A DNA stretch of 64,000 nucleotides, from assembly GCA_905250125.1 (NCBI GenBank), contig CAJNOL010000111.1, forward strand, positions 1 to 64,000, read 5' to 3'. The stretch is from Rotaria sordida. Its lineage: Eukaryota; Rotifera; Eurotatoria; Philodinida; Philodinidae. Within the stretch, counting starts at the first letter, position 1. Each line of letters starts with the position of its first letter. The notes below the pieces were generated by a model. That model made no database searches, was not told the origin of the DNA, and was given only the letters and a program-made list of their open reading frames with translations. The position numbers and the translations under genes were made by a program. Below are positions 53,959 to 64,000 of this stretch, piece by piece.

Positions 53959-56900
53959 TTATGAAGATTGATTATCTATCTGACGATGAATTTGTTGATC
54001 TTGTTCTTGTTTATCTTCATTTGTTGTTTCATTTAATAATTGTTTAATAAGAGTTTTTTCTGGTTTTTCTTTTTCTTCAATCTTTTTTTCGTGTTTTCCT
54101 GGTAAAAATTTTTGACAAAAACTAAATCTATTCATAATTGATCTTGTTAAAACTAAAATAATAAATGGTATTGGTATTGCCATTGAAACAAGTATTGGAT
54201 TTGCTAATGCAACATCTGATTCAGGTTGAGGAAATGTTAAACGAAGAAAAACAATAGCTACACCTGTATTTTGAATACCTGTTTCAATACAAATAGCTAT
54301 TATTTTCTTTTTATCACCAACTGTTATTAATGATATAACTGAACCACCTATAAAACCAAACCATGGTAAAAAACAACATGTCATTATGGATTTTATATCA
54401 ATTATATAAAATATATACATATTTATATAAACTAAAACAAAACATTTTTTATCATATTTACATTTTACTTTTTCTTTTTTTTTTTACCTCCAAATGTAAG
54501 AATAAACACGAGATAACCTAAACAAAAACAAAAAATTAAAAAATTAAAAAATTAAAATAACTGAAAATTTATAAATATTAACCAAAAGCAATAGGATTAA
54601 GAAATCTCCCAATACGATGAGCTAAAACTGGTCGATAACGACGAAGTAAAAGTCCAATTATTGCTGGTAAACATAATGATAATAATGATATTGACATATT
54701 CCACCATGGAAATTTAACTTTTTTAAAATCAATTATACGATCTCCAAGAAGCCGTATCCACAATGGAAATGTACCAAATGCTAATATTGTTGATAGAAAT
54801 GTTAATGTTACTGATAAATCAACATCACCACGAAGTAATGCTGTATATATATTTGATGAACCACCACCTTAATAAATTAGTTTTTCATATTTTAGTTTTT
54901 ATTTTATTTCAATCAATGATTCATTTTTTTAACTGAAATAATTGATAAAGATATATGTTGATCACCTTTTGATTTTGTTCAGGAAGTTAATTTCATATCG
55001 ATATATTATATTTTATTCGAAACTAACAAATCAAACATTCTTATAAGAAAATCGATATTATCCAAAACAAATTATTAATCAAAATAGAAGACAGAATTAG
55101 TTAGTTACAACTCTAAATCTCATTTCTATCTTCATACCATACAAAAAAGGACATAACCGAGATTAATCGTTTTAAGTCACGACGCTTCTCATTTGATATT
55201 TAGTAAGAGATTTTCTATCAGTATCAATAAGCTCGAGATATTTAATATGACCGGTATGATCTTTAATATTCTCTCTGTTGAAGGCTCACAACTTTATTTT
55301 AAGGGGCCTATCCACAAACAAAAGTCAGTTTTTATCAAATTTGTCGATTTCTAACTGATTAGATAGAGGAATCTATCAACTATAGTTTATTGATTCTATG
55401 ATTAGATTTAAGGATATAACATAGGTTTTTCTCAACCTTCTATAGAAGAAAATAACGTTTTTTTGCCATTTTAATTGGTAGAAAGGTGGATTTGGTATCA
55501 AAATGAAGGCAAAAATTAGCTTAACAACTTATAACACAGCTGAATTTTTCGATTTCCCTATTAATATAATTGTTATAGGCCAGCACTCCTTACCTTTTTC
55601 ATATATCATCAGAGAAGTTTTCTAAAAACACAAGCTAAGAGAATATCAGAAAATTGGACTCTGTTAAGTTGTAGCGCATAGCTCGACCTTTCTAGGATTT
55701 GGAATGACGGAGATATTTGGAATGCAGAAAAAGTTAAATTTTGACCCATAATCTTAAGATAACTCTTCGTAGATTCAATCATATGTTTGACAAGTCTCTT
55801 GTTTACGAACAAAAAAAAGAAATGATTAATCTTCCTATTAGAATTCTACCAGCAAATATTGTTTTTATTTATATAATAAAATTTCTATGAAATTTTCCAA
55901 TAGAGTATAATACAGAAATCCTATTTGATAAAAGATATATAGAATTTGACATGATCAGAATGATCTTGACAATATCTATGCAAACTATAAATCTTGTTTT
56001 ATTTATGTTTTATTTCTTGATTTTGTTTTTTAATATCTATAAAACTCGTTATCATTTGTAGCAGAGATGTATACCATGCAAGGGCCGCCGGTGAGCACTC
56101 CACCAAAAGCTTTTTCGTCTAGTAGTGGAACGACCGCTCCGATATGAGTGATACTTTCCATTAGGGTATAGGAAGGACCAGAAATGGAAGCGGACAGATT
56201 TTTTATAATCGATTCAGTTCCAACTGTTGGAAGGAGTGCATGCGCGGTCGGTGCACGTCTCTGATTTCTAGTTGAATTGAAAAAAAGTTGTAAATCTAAC
56301 CTGGACTAGATGCTGTTGAAATTAAACCTAAACTTGTTGAATTATCTAATTGAAAAATTTTTTTAATAGCAAATGCTAATAATGGTAAATAAATAATTTG
56401 ACAAGCAAGACCAACAATTAATGGTATTGGTCGTTTAAAATTATTGAGTAATTGTTCGATTTCTAAACCACATCCAATACATAATGTACCAGCTGTAACA
56501 AGAAACATAACAACAGAAGTAAATAATATATCAATTATTGTTTGACGTCGTTTTACAGCTACATTTATTGTTTGTTTTAATATATAATAACCATCTTCAA
56601 ATTTAATCATTGGACAATTTTCAAGAATTTCATTACGATCTGATGATGATAATTTTCCACATTGTTTTTGTTGATTAGTTGCATTTTTTATTGAATATTC
56701 AATTGATCTAAGTTGGTTTTTGTATATTGATTAATAGTTCGGACAGATATAATGACCCCGGTTTACATTTCAATTTTCATTCACTTAATATATTCTTTTA
56801 AAAAACAATATATACAACCATAACATGCAGCGTTAAAACTTCTACAATTTACACGAGATCGCTTAATTTATACTTGACTTTTGGATTTTGAAAATGAGTC

Positions 56901-57478
56901 AAATTTTGAGCGAACCAATTTTGACCGTGAGAAAATCGGTCGTACAAAATTTTCCTTTTTTTTTTGAACACAATTACAAAAAGCTTTACTGTGTAGATTG
57001 TAGAGCTTTTCACGCTACATCTTGTGCTTGTATATTTTGTTTGTTTTTTTAATAGAATATATTAAATGAATGGAAATTGAAATGCAAAGGCCGGTCATTA
57101 TATCTGACGCACCCGTTATTTAAGAATAAGAAATGAAATTTACCTATGATCAATATCATGTTGAAAATAAAGTTGAATTGTTACTGGTGCAAAACCAACT
57201 AATCGAGCAAGTCCTGTTATATTAATACGATTTGTTTGAATAAAAAATGTTACATTTAAAATACTTAAACGTTTAAGTATTGGATTTGATAATGAAATAT
57301 TTCGTATAATTAATGATGATGGACAATATTGAAGTTGACCACTTATATTAAATATATGTCGTTCATAGACATTACGATATATATTCAAGTTATCAATATT
57401 ATCAAATTGAATATTACAAGCAAGATTAATAATACTATTTAATAATAGAATAAAACAATATAGAATTATTCTCTTCAT
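53959..57478 (-). CDS. SLC10-family sodium/bile-acid-type transporter, copy A
   Basis: Multi-pass membrane transporter of the SLC10 (BASS) family. Exons 57478-57144, 56707-56301, 54867-54583, 54517-54488 and 54431-53959; GT-AG, in phase, 509 residues. An N-terminal hydrophobic signal-like segment (RIILYCFILLLNSIINLAC) and a luminal or extracellular domain with N-glycosylation sites precede the transporter core, a layout like the SLC10A3/A5 branch. Family blocks: RPIPLIVGLACQIIYLPLLA, STASSPGGGSSNIYTALLRG, DLSVTLTFLSTILAFGTFP and IETGIQNTGVAIVFLRLTFP. The tail is hydrophilic (Lys/Glu/Gln-rich). Long introns hold a hAT MITE and a foldback. Lies 136 bp downstream of copy B with a TATTTCAG acceptor 14 nt before its ATG. 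Substrate unknown; SLC10A3/A5 are orphan transporters. Confidence 0.9.
56062..56263. mobile_element. hAT MITE in SLC10 copy A intron 2
   Basis: 202 bp, termini CAGAGATGTATACC and GGTGCACGTCTCTG. Flanks ATTTGTAG (56054-56061) and ATTTCTAG (56264-56271) form an 8-bp duplication with one mismatch. GC-richer than the host intron. Non-coding. Confidence 0.78.
56742..57107. mobile_element. Foldback element in SLC10 copy A intron 1
   Basis: Outer arms AGATATAATGACC and GGTCATTATATCT; the next arms, CATTTCAATTTTCATTCA and TGAATGGAAATTGAAATG, lead to the module with GTAGAGCTTTTCACGC seen at 51.3-51.8 kb. It fills nearly all of the 436-bp intron, leaving short flanks for splice signals. Confidence 0.78.
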
Positions 57479-57505
57479 TTATTCAATATCATCTGAAATA
57501 TAAAA
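57479..57505 (-). promoter_or_regulatory. 3' splice site 14 nt upstream of the SLC10 copy A start
   Basis: Minus strand: a pyrimidine-rich stretch with TTTTATATTTCAG, then 14 nt, then ATG. Copy B ends 136 bp upstream on the same strand, so this may be a trans-splice acceptor of a two-gene unit. A short upstream ATG follows the acceptor. Confidence 0.45.
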
Positions 57506-57614
57506 GGGAAACAAAAAGCACAAAAAAACATATTTTTTCTTTTTTCTATATAAAGGATTGACATTTTCTATATTAAGGATTGACAGAAAGAAAAAACAAG
57601 GTAAATATTTGTCT

Positions 57615-59920
57615 TTATTGCTCATTGTCACTATTAACCATTACTTCATAATCCGATCTATCACGTTGATTATTTATATCTGTTATTATATTATTTGTTT
57701 CATTTCGCTTTTTAATTGATCGATAAATAAGAATAAAACTATAGATTATTAATAGAGGAATTGGAATTGCTATTGCAACCTATAGATAAGATTAATTATT
57801 ATTATATAGAACTATTTATATATAATTATAATACATACAAATATTGGTACAACTATAGCCAAATCACGATCAGGTTCAGGTAGTGACAAACGAAGAAAGA
57901 ATATAGCTACACCCGTATTTTGTAACCCTTTAAAAAGAAAAATATTATAGAATTATATATTCATTTATAAATATCTGCTTTTTTAAGGAGCTCAAAAAAA
58001 AAAGAATAGATCAATGTGCTACCAAGCGCTGAGTGCATTACCCTAATGTATTGGTGATAACTCTTTACAGAAACAAGCTTAACAATCATAGTAGAATTTC
58101 AGTTTTTTTTTCTGTAATAAATTTTTGCACAGGATGAAAAAAAGTAATGGATGCATGCATGACCGACTCATCTTTTTTTTTCTTCCTTTTTAGTTATAAG
58201 TTAGAAAAAGGTAAATGAGTACTTTTTTTTCAAAAGAAAAACCGTAATTCTTCTTGTCATATTACATCATATCGGAGAACAAATAAAAAATTGACTTAAA
58301 AATTTTCAAGAAAAAATTTCTTTGAAAATGTTATTTTATTTATACTGATAAGTCAAATTGTGTCTTGAAATCAATTAATAAATAAAGTTATTTTCATTCA
58401 GTGACGACATCTGTTATTTTTATCTTTATTAGAGATTATTAATCATCCGTCTTAAATAATATTATTTCTATTATGAATTTATTTCAATCTCATATTAAAA
58501 TAAATCTTAACAGACTTCTACATACCGCTTTCAATAAAAATAGCAATAAGACGTTCCCAACTTTGTCTTGTTATTAATGACATTATAAATCCAATAAGAA
58601 AACCGATATAAGGTAAAAGAGTACTAACAATTATTGTTTTATAATCAATTAATTTAAATACATAAACATTTGTATAAATACCAAATGTTAAGATATATAA
58701 TATAAAGAATATTGTTAAAACACGAAGAAATTTTGTAAAACGATCAGCAATTATTGGTCTTTTCCAACGAACTAACAAACCGATTCCTTTAATTAAACAA
58801 AAAAATTATAAAAATAATTTGTTTTTTTTTTCTTCGAAATGTTTTACCAGCTGGTATAACAAGAGAAATAAGTGTAACAAACATATTTTCCCATCTTTAA
58901 ATAATAACATAAATCAATATAATCAAACAACAACAAAAAAAAAAGAATATTTAACATACGGAAAATGTACATTATGTGTATTGATAAATTCTTTACCCAA
59001 TAAAAGTATCCATACTGGAAATGTACCTTGATTAAATAAAATATGTTAAAAAAGAGAAAAAACTTCAACAAAAAAAGCAAACGAACCAAAAGCAAGAATT
59101 GTACTAGTAAATGTCATTGAAGCTGATAAATCAATATCTCCCCCATACATAGCTGTATACATATTCGATGCACCACCGCCTGGTGATGAACCTGTTGATA
59201 ATAAACCAATTGCTGTTGATGAATCAAGTTTAGCCATTTTAGCTAAACCATAAGCTAACTATAATAGAAATAACAAAAATTTTTCTAGGATTTAATTTGA
59301 TTGTGTTTTTGTATTATTGTTACTAAAGGTAAACATAAAAATTGACTGAAAAGTCCAATAAGTAAAGGAATAGGTCGTCGTATATTAGCATAAAGATTTT
59401 GTAGAACAAGTCGACAACCAATTAAAAATGTTCCAATACAAACAAGTATAATAATAATAACTGTAAATATAGTATCAAGTACTGTTGTTTTTCTTTTAAC
59501 AGCTATATCAATAGTAAGATAATCTGTATAATTATATTTATCTTTTTCTTGATTTAAATATTCAACATATAATTTAATTTGACTATAACCAAGTAAATTT
59601 CCATGAATTGTTAAATAAAATGTTAAATTTTGTGATTGATCATTAAATTTAATAAGATCTAATGGTAAATTATTTTTTATTTCAATTGAACGTTTATTAT
59701 CAATTGTTATTGAAACATTTGCATAGATAAGACTATCATTACTAGTACAATTTATTTCAAATAATAATAATTCCTCTATTTTTGTATCATTTATATAAAT
59801 AGGTGGAGCTTTTGGAGATATTTCACTTTGATTAAAACATCTTAATGAACATGGTGAAGAACAACTAACACAGAATATTTCAATTAGAAAAATAAATAAA
59901 TATGTCAATTTAACCAACAT
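57615..59920 (-). CDS. SLC10-family sodium/bile-acid-type transporter, copy B
   Basis: Tandem paralogue of copy A. Exons 59920-59324, 59258-59087, 59026-58960, 58894-58848, 58786-58526, 57927-57839 and 57779-57615; GT-AG, in phase, 465 residues. Signal-like LTYLFIFLIEIFCVSC, then a Cys- and N-glycosylation-rich ectodomain, then the core: RRPIPLLIGLFSQFLCLPL, STGSSPGGGASNMYTAMYGG, DLSASMTFTSTILAFG, TFPVWILLLGKEF, LQNTGVAIFFLRLSLPEPD and VAIAIPIPLLIIYSF. The tail is hydrophilic. None of its six intron positions coincides with the four of copy A, although the core aligns through nearly all of them. Four introns are about 60-65 bp; one is about 600 bp without a recognisable element. Substrate unknown. 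Confidence 0.9.
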
Positions 59921-61230
59921 TATCTTATTTTTTTATTAATAATTAACCATTAACATTTTTTTTCATTGATTCGTGACAAAGACATCGTTTATGTCTTATT
60001 TATTTTGTATATTATAAATAAATTTCCAATCATATAGAGACATATACAGATGGCGTCCTTTATCAAATTATTTATTATATCAACATATTTTATATATTTT
60101 TTCAACAATATTATTCTTTTTTTTCGAACTTTTTAATTGAATTAAATTATAATTGAATATCTATTCGACATACACTAATGACTTCATACCGAAATTTCAT
60201 AGATAAAATATGAAAGAAACCTTATTCAAAAATGAAATAAAGTAGATTTCACATTTCTAAAGACTGTGAAGAATATAATCTTCTTCAAGAGAATAAAAAC
60301 TATTAATAAAATACGAGCTTGTCGTACCTTCTTTTAAAAAGTAATCACCATCACAAAAATGATAAATTTCGCCTTATTTTTTATATTTTGTCATGCTGAT
60401 AACTTGTTTAGGGAAGATTATGAGAAATACAGCGATCTATCGTTTTATTCGGTATGTTATGCTCTTGAAGATTGTACTCTTTAAAACTAGTTTTTACACA
60501 ATCTTCCAAAATGTGAAAACTAGTGTATTTCCTTTTTTGAGAAAGTTTCCTCTAATATTCTATCTATGAAATTGAAATAAGAAATGTTTTTGATAAAGAA
60601 CTTTATTGATTATTGAAACGATTATTTCGATTTGAGTTGAATGATTCCTATTCTAGAATAATATGTAAACAATCTTGTCCTTATATTTTTGATCAATACT
60701 CTAATTTAATTCAATTTTTTATAAAAAAAAAAAAAAAAGATGAAAATGAATATATGTAATTGATTATCCTTTTCGGACTTCACCGTTTGTTTAATATTCT
60801 TAAAAAAAAATCTTGTTTATTTCTAAATAAATATATTTCAGAAAAAAATGTTGAGTTCAAATGAAAACTTATTTAATAATTTAAATTTGAAAATCTTGCT
60901 GATATGAATGGTAGGCCTCGAAATAAACCACCCGGTCCGGCCCGACGATTTGATCTTTTTTTCACATCTGACTCACCCCTGAAGAGAATAGGGGGAAGTT
61001 TCCGCCCTATCCCCAGTCATTACTTTTCTCTAAAAGACGAAAAATATGCAATAGCTCTTCATTGAGTAAAAAAATCTTTCTAAACGAAATTTTCCTCGGG
61101 CAGGCCATTAAAAAGTGGTCCAATTTCGATGTTTGATAAATCCTATAAAATGATGAAATTTGTAAGATATGAAAATTGTGAAAAAAGAATAGTGTGAGAA
61201 TAAATATTTGTGTTATTGTTTTGTAATGTG
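59921..61230. other. Intergenic, no gene recognised
   Basis: AT-rich. A GC-richer block with CCACCCGGTCCGGCCCGACG lies near 60920-61010, just beyond the 3' end of the TFIIIC gene, and may be a repeat fragment. Nothing coding is supported; the frame at 61007-61249 has no family features. Confidence 0.4.
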
Positions 61231-62226
61231 TTACATACAAAAAGTACATATAGATGAAAAAAAAAAGTCTAATTGTTTATCTTTATATTCTATAAAATTG
61301 TTATAATTTTGATCATTTGTTTGAATAAGAGTTATTGTTCTATCACATAATGAACATGTTTGAGCTGAATCAAAATATAATGGTAAAAGTGTTGTTGAAC
61401 ATCGAGGCCAAACATGTTTATTAGAACATTGACAATTTAATAGATCATCTTTTGTTATTATTAATGGATTATTACATATTGGACACAGAAATAAATTAGA
61501 TGATATTGTTTGATCATCTTTTGAACAAATTTTATAAATAAATAATTCAATTTGTGAAAGTTTATCAATAATATTTGAAAAAATTTTATTTAGTATAATT
61601 GATAATCGATTACGATAAGATTCTAATAATTGATTTTCATAGATATTTAATTCTTTTCTATTATTTAATAAACTATATAAACGACATAATCGTTGAAGAT
61701 AAATATAATTATTATTTAAATTTGAATTTGAATTTTTTTTAATTTGTTTATCATTTGTTTTATTACGTTTTAATTCATTTAATAGAATAACAAGTTCATC
61801 AGATGAAGACCATAATGGAATATTAATTCGTTCTAAAAAATGTTCAATTATTTTATCTAATGATATTATTTTATTTGATAACCAACGATGTAATGTACAA
61901 ATAACAAAACCAAATTTAACATTAGGTGCAACAATTGGTGAATAATATATTCTTTCAAGAATATATTCATTTAATGATAAATTAAAATGACGAAGAATTA
62001 ATGGTTTACGACAACAAGATTTTATTTGACCATTAGCAACTAATTTTATATCAATTATTCTTATTGGAAATTTAACAGATATTATTAAAGAATGCATTGT
62101 ACCATCTTCACAACCAATTAATATTGATAGATCATTTTCTAATATTGAACTTTTTTCTTCTTGAAAACCAACTATAGATGATGGAAGAATACGATTACCA
62201 ATTTCATTACAATCATAACTTGAACA
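61231..62226 (-). CDS. TFIIIC zinc-finger subunit (GTF3C4-like), 3' terminal exon
   Basis: 332 codons from an acceptor (ATTGTAG) at 62226 to the stop; the upstream exons are not recognised and probably lie beyond 64000. The C-terminal zinc finger reads LFLCPICNNP, NCQCSNKHVWPRC, LLPLYF and TCSLCDRTI. The C-x2-C ... C-x3-HxWPRC ... C-x2-C layout matches the TFIIIC putative zinc finger of GTF3C4 (TFIIIC90), a component of the RNA polymerase III initiation factor TFIIIC. The preceding region (HRWLSN, LERINIPLWSSSDELVILLN, YLQRLCRLYSLLNNRKELNI) looks helical; the N-terminal beta-propeller expected in the family would be in missing exons. The end of a propeller (LSILIGCEDGT) may be at the exon start. 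Confidence 0.75.
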   Translation of the reverse strand, partial: CSSYDCNEIGNRILPSSIVGFQEEKSSILENDLSILIGCEDGTMHSLIISVKFPIRIIDIKLVANGQIKSCCRKPLILRHFNLSLNEYILERIYYSPIVAPNVKFGFVICTLHRWLSNKIISLDKIIEHFLERINIPLWSSSDELVILLNELKRNKTNDKQIKKNSNSNLNNNYIYLQRLCRLYSLLNNRKELNIYENQLLESYRNRLSIILNKIFSNIIDKLSQIELFIYKICSKDDQTISSNLFLCPICNNPLIITKDDLLNCQCSNKHVWPRCSTTLLPLYFDSAQTCSLCDRTITLIQTNDQNYNNFIEYKDKQLDFFFSSICTFCM

Positions 62227-62386
62227 CTACAATATATTTTTATTTACATTTTATAGAAATTGATTTATAAAAATATTTTTCATACAATTTCATTATATAA
62301 AAACTCGAATGATTCGAAAAATAAATTAATAAAGAATTATGTTCATAACTAGAAATTTTCACTTTTAGGAACAATGCCGTAGCAAC

Positions 62387-62742
62387 CATAGATGGAACTC
62401 GTATCGATCTATACTAGTCGACATTTTTCACTATTCTCATCTATGACTGTATCCATATTAAAAACTAATCCTAATCTCGCTTATCACACAACAATTAGTT
62501 TAACAAATAGTTTATAGAACGGTATCAATGAAACCATTCTTGTTAATAGTGAACCATTGTGCCAATATGCGGCAACCTAACAATTTAACTCAAAACAGTT
62601 CACTATGGACGCGAGATTTCATTTTAAGACTCGGTCTGTTGCCTGTAGATCAGTATATTGCTGGTAGACCGGCTGGTCCGATCTAGAAATTTTGGACCAG
62701 TGCCGGTGCCAGTCTGAAATTTTTACATCGATTCCATCTATA
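62387..62742. mobile_element. Non-autonomous hAT-like element (family 1), uninterrupted copy
   Basis: Starts CATAGATGGAACTCGTATCG, ends CGATTCCATCTATA. Flanks GTAGCAAC (62379-62386) and GTAGCAAG (62743-62750) differ at one of eight bases. Homologous to 24321-25266 and provides the empty site (TA at 62586-62587) for the nested MITE there. Non-coding. Confidence 0.85.
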
Positions 62743-62931
62743 GTAGCAAGAAGTTTTTAAGTGATTGATTGTTTCACAGCGAAATTCTATTGAGAAGTGG
62801 TCAATAATGGAGAATTAAAAATCAATTGGGCTACATTTCTTTAAAACTTTTTCTCATCAGAAAAACTCCTGTTTGTTGAAGAGAAGTTCGTTATTCTCAA
62901 GTAATAGGCGAGCTTGTTCGCTTTTTTATAC

Positions 62932-63160
62932 TAGAGATGTCCATCGCAGCTGAGAATCTGCCGTTGCCGCGATGGTTTTCAAAAAAGTGTTTCTAATTTC
63001 ACTGCTGCGACTCTAGTTGACCAGAAATATTGCTACTAATACATCAGATTTATTGAGTCTTAGGGTGTTTCATTTGTAAACACTGAAATTCTGTTAAATT
63101 CATGGACTTTTTCAATGTTCTTGAAAAAACAAAATGGTGCCGCTGGTATGGACATCTCTA
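62932..63160. mobile_element. hAT MITE (229 bp)
   Basis: Termini TAGAGATGTCCATCGCAGC and GCTGGTATGGACATCTCTA. Flanks TTTTATAC and TTTAATAC form an 8-bp duplication with one mismatch. Non-coding. Lies upstream of the TFIIIC exon, in its intron if the gene continues. Confidence 0.78.
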
Positions 63161-63544
63161 TTTAATACTTTATCATAAATGTATTCATCAATTTTCAAAT
63201 ATAATTAATATATTATGTCAAAAATACATAAATAAGCACATGTAAAAACATTAACGAACTTAACTGAAATAATCATTATTTCGACAAAAAATCCCATTGA
63301 ATTGTGAGTATCGGTTTAATGAAAAGCATAGTCAATGGATCTTACTCAATCACTTGATTATATCGTAATATTAATATGACACTATTTCACTCATTTTACA
63401 TCTACGGATATCAAGCTTTTTCGTCATTGACCAATTGAAATCATTTTTAAAAAAATCCATCGGCAATTCCTTTTGAATTTGTGAACAATTATCCAATGGT
63501 CGTATTGTTGGCTACGCTACTGATATAGATTGTAGAATATGTTA

Positions 63545-64000
63545 TTGACGGGTGAGCCGAAAGTTTTCGGACAAAATGTTTGCTAATTTTTGGCCTAGTT
63601 GAAAGTATTTCAGACGAGTCGAAACCTATGGATTAGAAACAGAATTTTGTGTTCTTTTTTAATATGGACTTAGAAATTTTGTGTCAATATTTATTCGAGA
63701 GGAGTGAAAAAAAATCTTTGAAAGGCTAAAAAATTAATTTGGACAGGAAATTTTTCGCACTTTTCTATGTTTTAACTGTTACAATTCGAAAGTAGAAGTT
63801 GGAACCTTTATTACTCTATCAGCTAGCAGAGAAAAATCTGTCCTACATGTAATGACAAGTGAGGATGAATGCTTGTCTGTGCCATTCGGCATGACGTTTA
63901 TTTGGTTGGATCAGCAATCCAAGTGTATCTTCTCTCTCTATACACGTGCATTATATAGATACAGACAGAAGTCAAAGCAGTCACACATGAGAGAATAGAG
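63545..64000. repeat. Possible left end of an element running off the window
   Basis: GACGGGTGAGCCGAAAGTTT resembles the GGTGGTCCAAAAGT-type ends of the TA-flanked elements elsewhere in the window, but the partner end is not within the window. Speculative. Confidence 0.25.

Noticed and set aside
61007-61249. 80-codon minus-strand frame downstream of the TFIIIC exon
   Set aside because: AT-rich, no family motif; overlaps the end of the TFIIIC exon.

Overview
This is a eukaryotic, AT-rich (roughly 70% A+T by eye) animal window. Coding exons use A/T-ending codons. Introns fall into two classes: about 50-65 bp, or more than 800 bp and full of repeats. The gene set (T-type calcium channel, HP1-like chromobox protein, GSKIP, axonemal DRC4/GAS8, SLC10 transporters, TFIIIC zinc-finger subunit) is metazoan and includes a motile-cilium protein. 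Codon bias, tiny introns, abundant TA-flanked foldback elements and a MULE carrying SWIM and AT-hook motifs fit a rotifer, probably a bdelloid (inference, not proven).

Layout: 1-4939 has no recognisable gene, only microsatellites and one dispersed repeat. 4940-26298 (+) is one gene for a Cav3 (T-type) calcium channel alpha-1 subunit: about 25 coding exons, about 2,025 residues, all four domains and the EEDD filter. Domain II has two tandem, same-phase alternative exons for the S5-pore turret. Its long introns hold hAT-type, TA-flanked (Tc1/mariner-like) and PIF/Harbinger-like remains. A 100-N gap lies in one intron. 26299-37475 is an accessory stretch: mariner relic, broken BTB fragment, a MULE with one in-frame TGA, a broken Tudor-domain gene split by a hAT MITE, and degenerate tandem repeats.

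37476-39944 (-) is an HP1-like chromodomain/chromoshadow protein with a foldback in its large intron. 45736-43799 (-) holds GSKIP followed 129 bp downstream by an intronless HxxxDG acyltransferase whose start codon directly follows a 3' splice site. 47970-53720 (+) is DRC4/GAS8 (478 aa, 10 exons), with three large foldbacks in two introns. 59920-53959 (-) carries two tandem SLC10-family transporters 136 bp apart, which share no intron position. 62226-61231 (-) is the last exon of a TFIIIC zinc-finger subunit whose upstream part lies beyond the window.

The genes do not form one pathway. The most interesting points are the alternative turret exons of the calcium channel, the two close same-strand gene pairs with splice acceptors next to the downstream start codon (candidate trans-spliced operons), the non-overlapping introns of the SLC10 pair, and the many hairpin-forming elements in introns, including a nested insertion whose empty site is preserved in a second copy 38 kb away.
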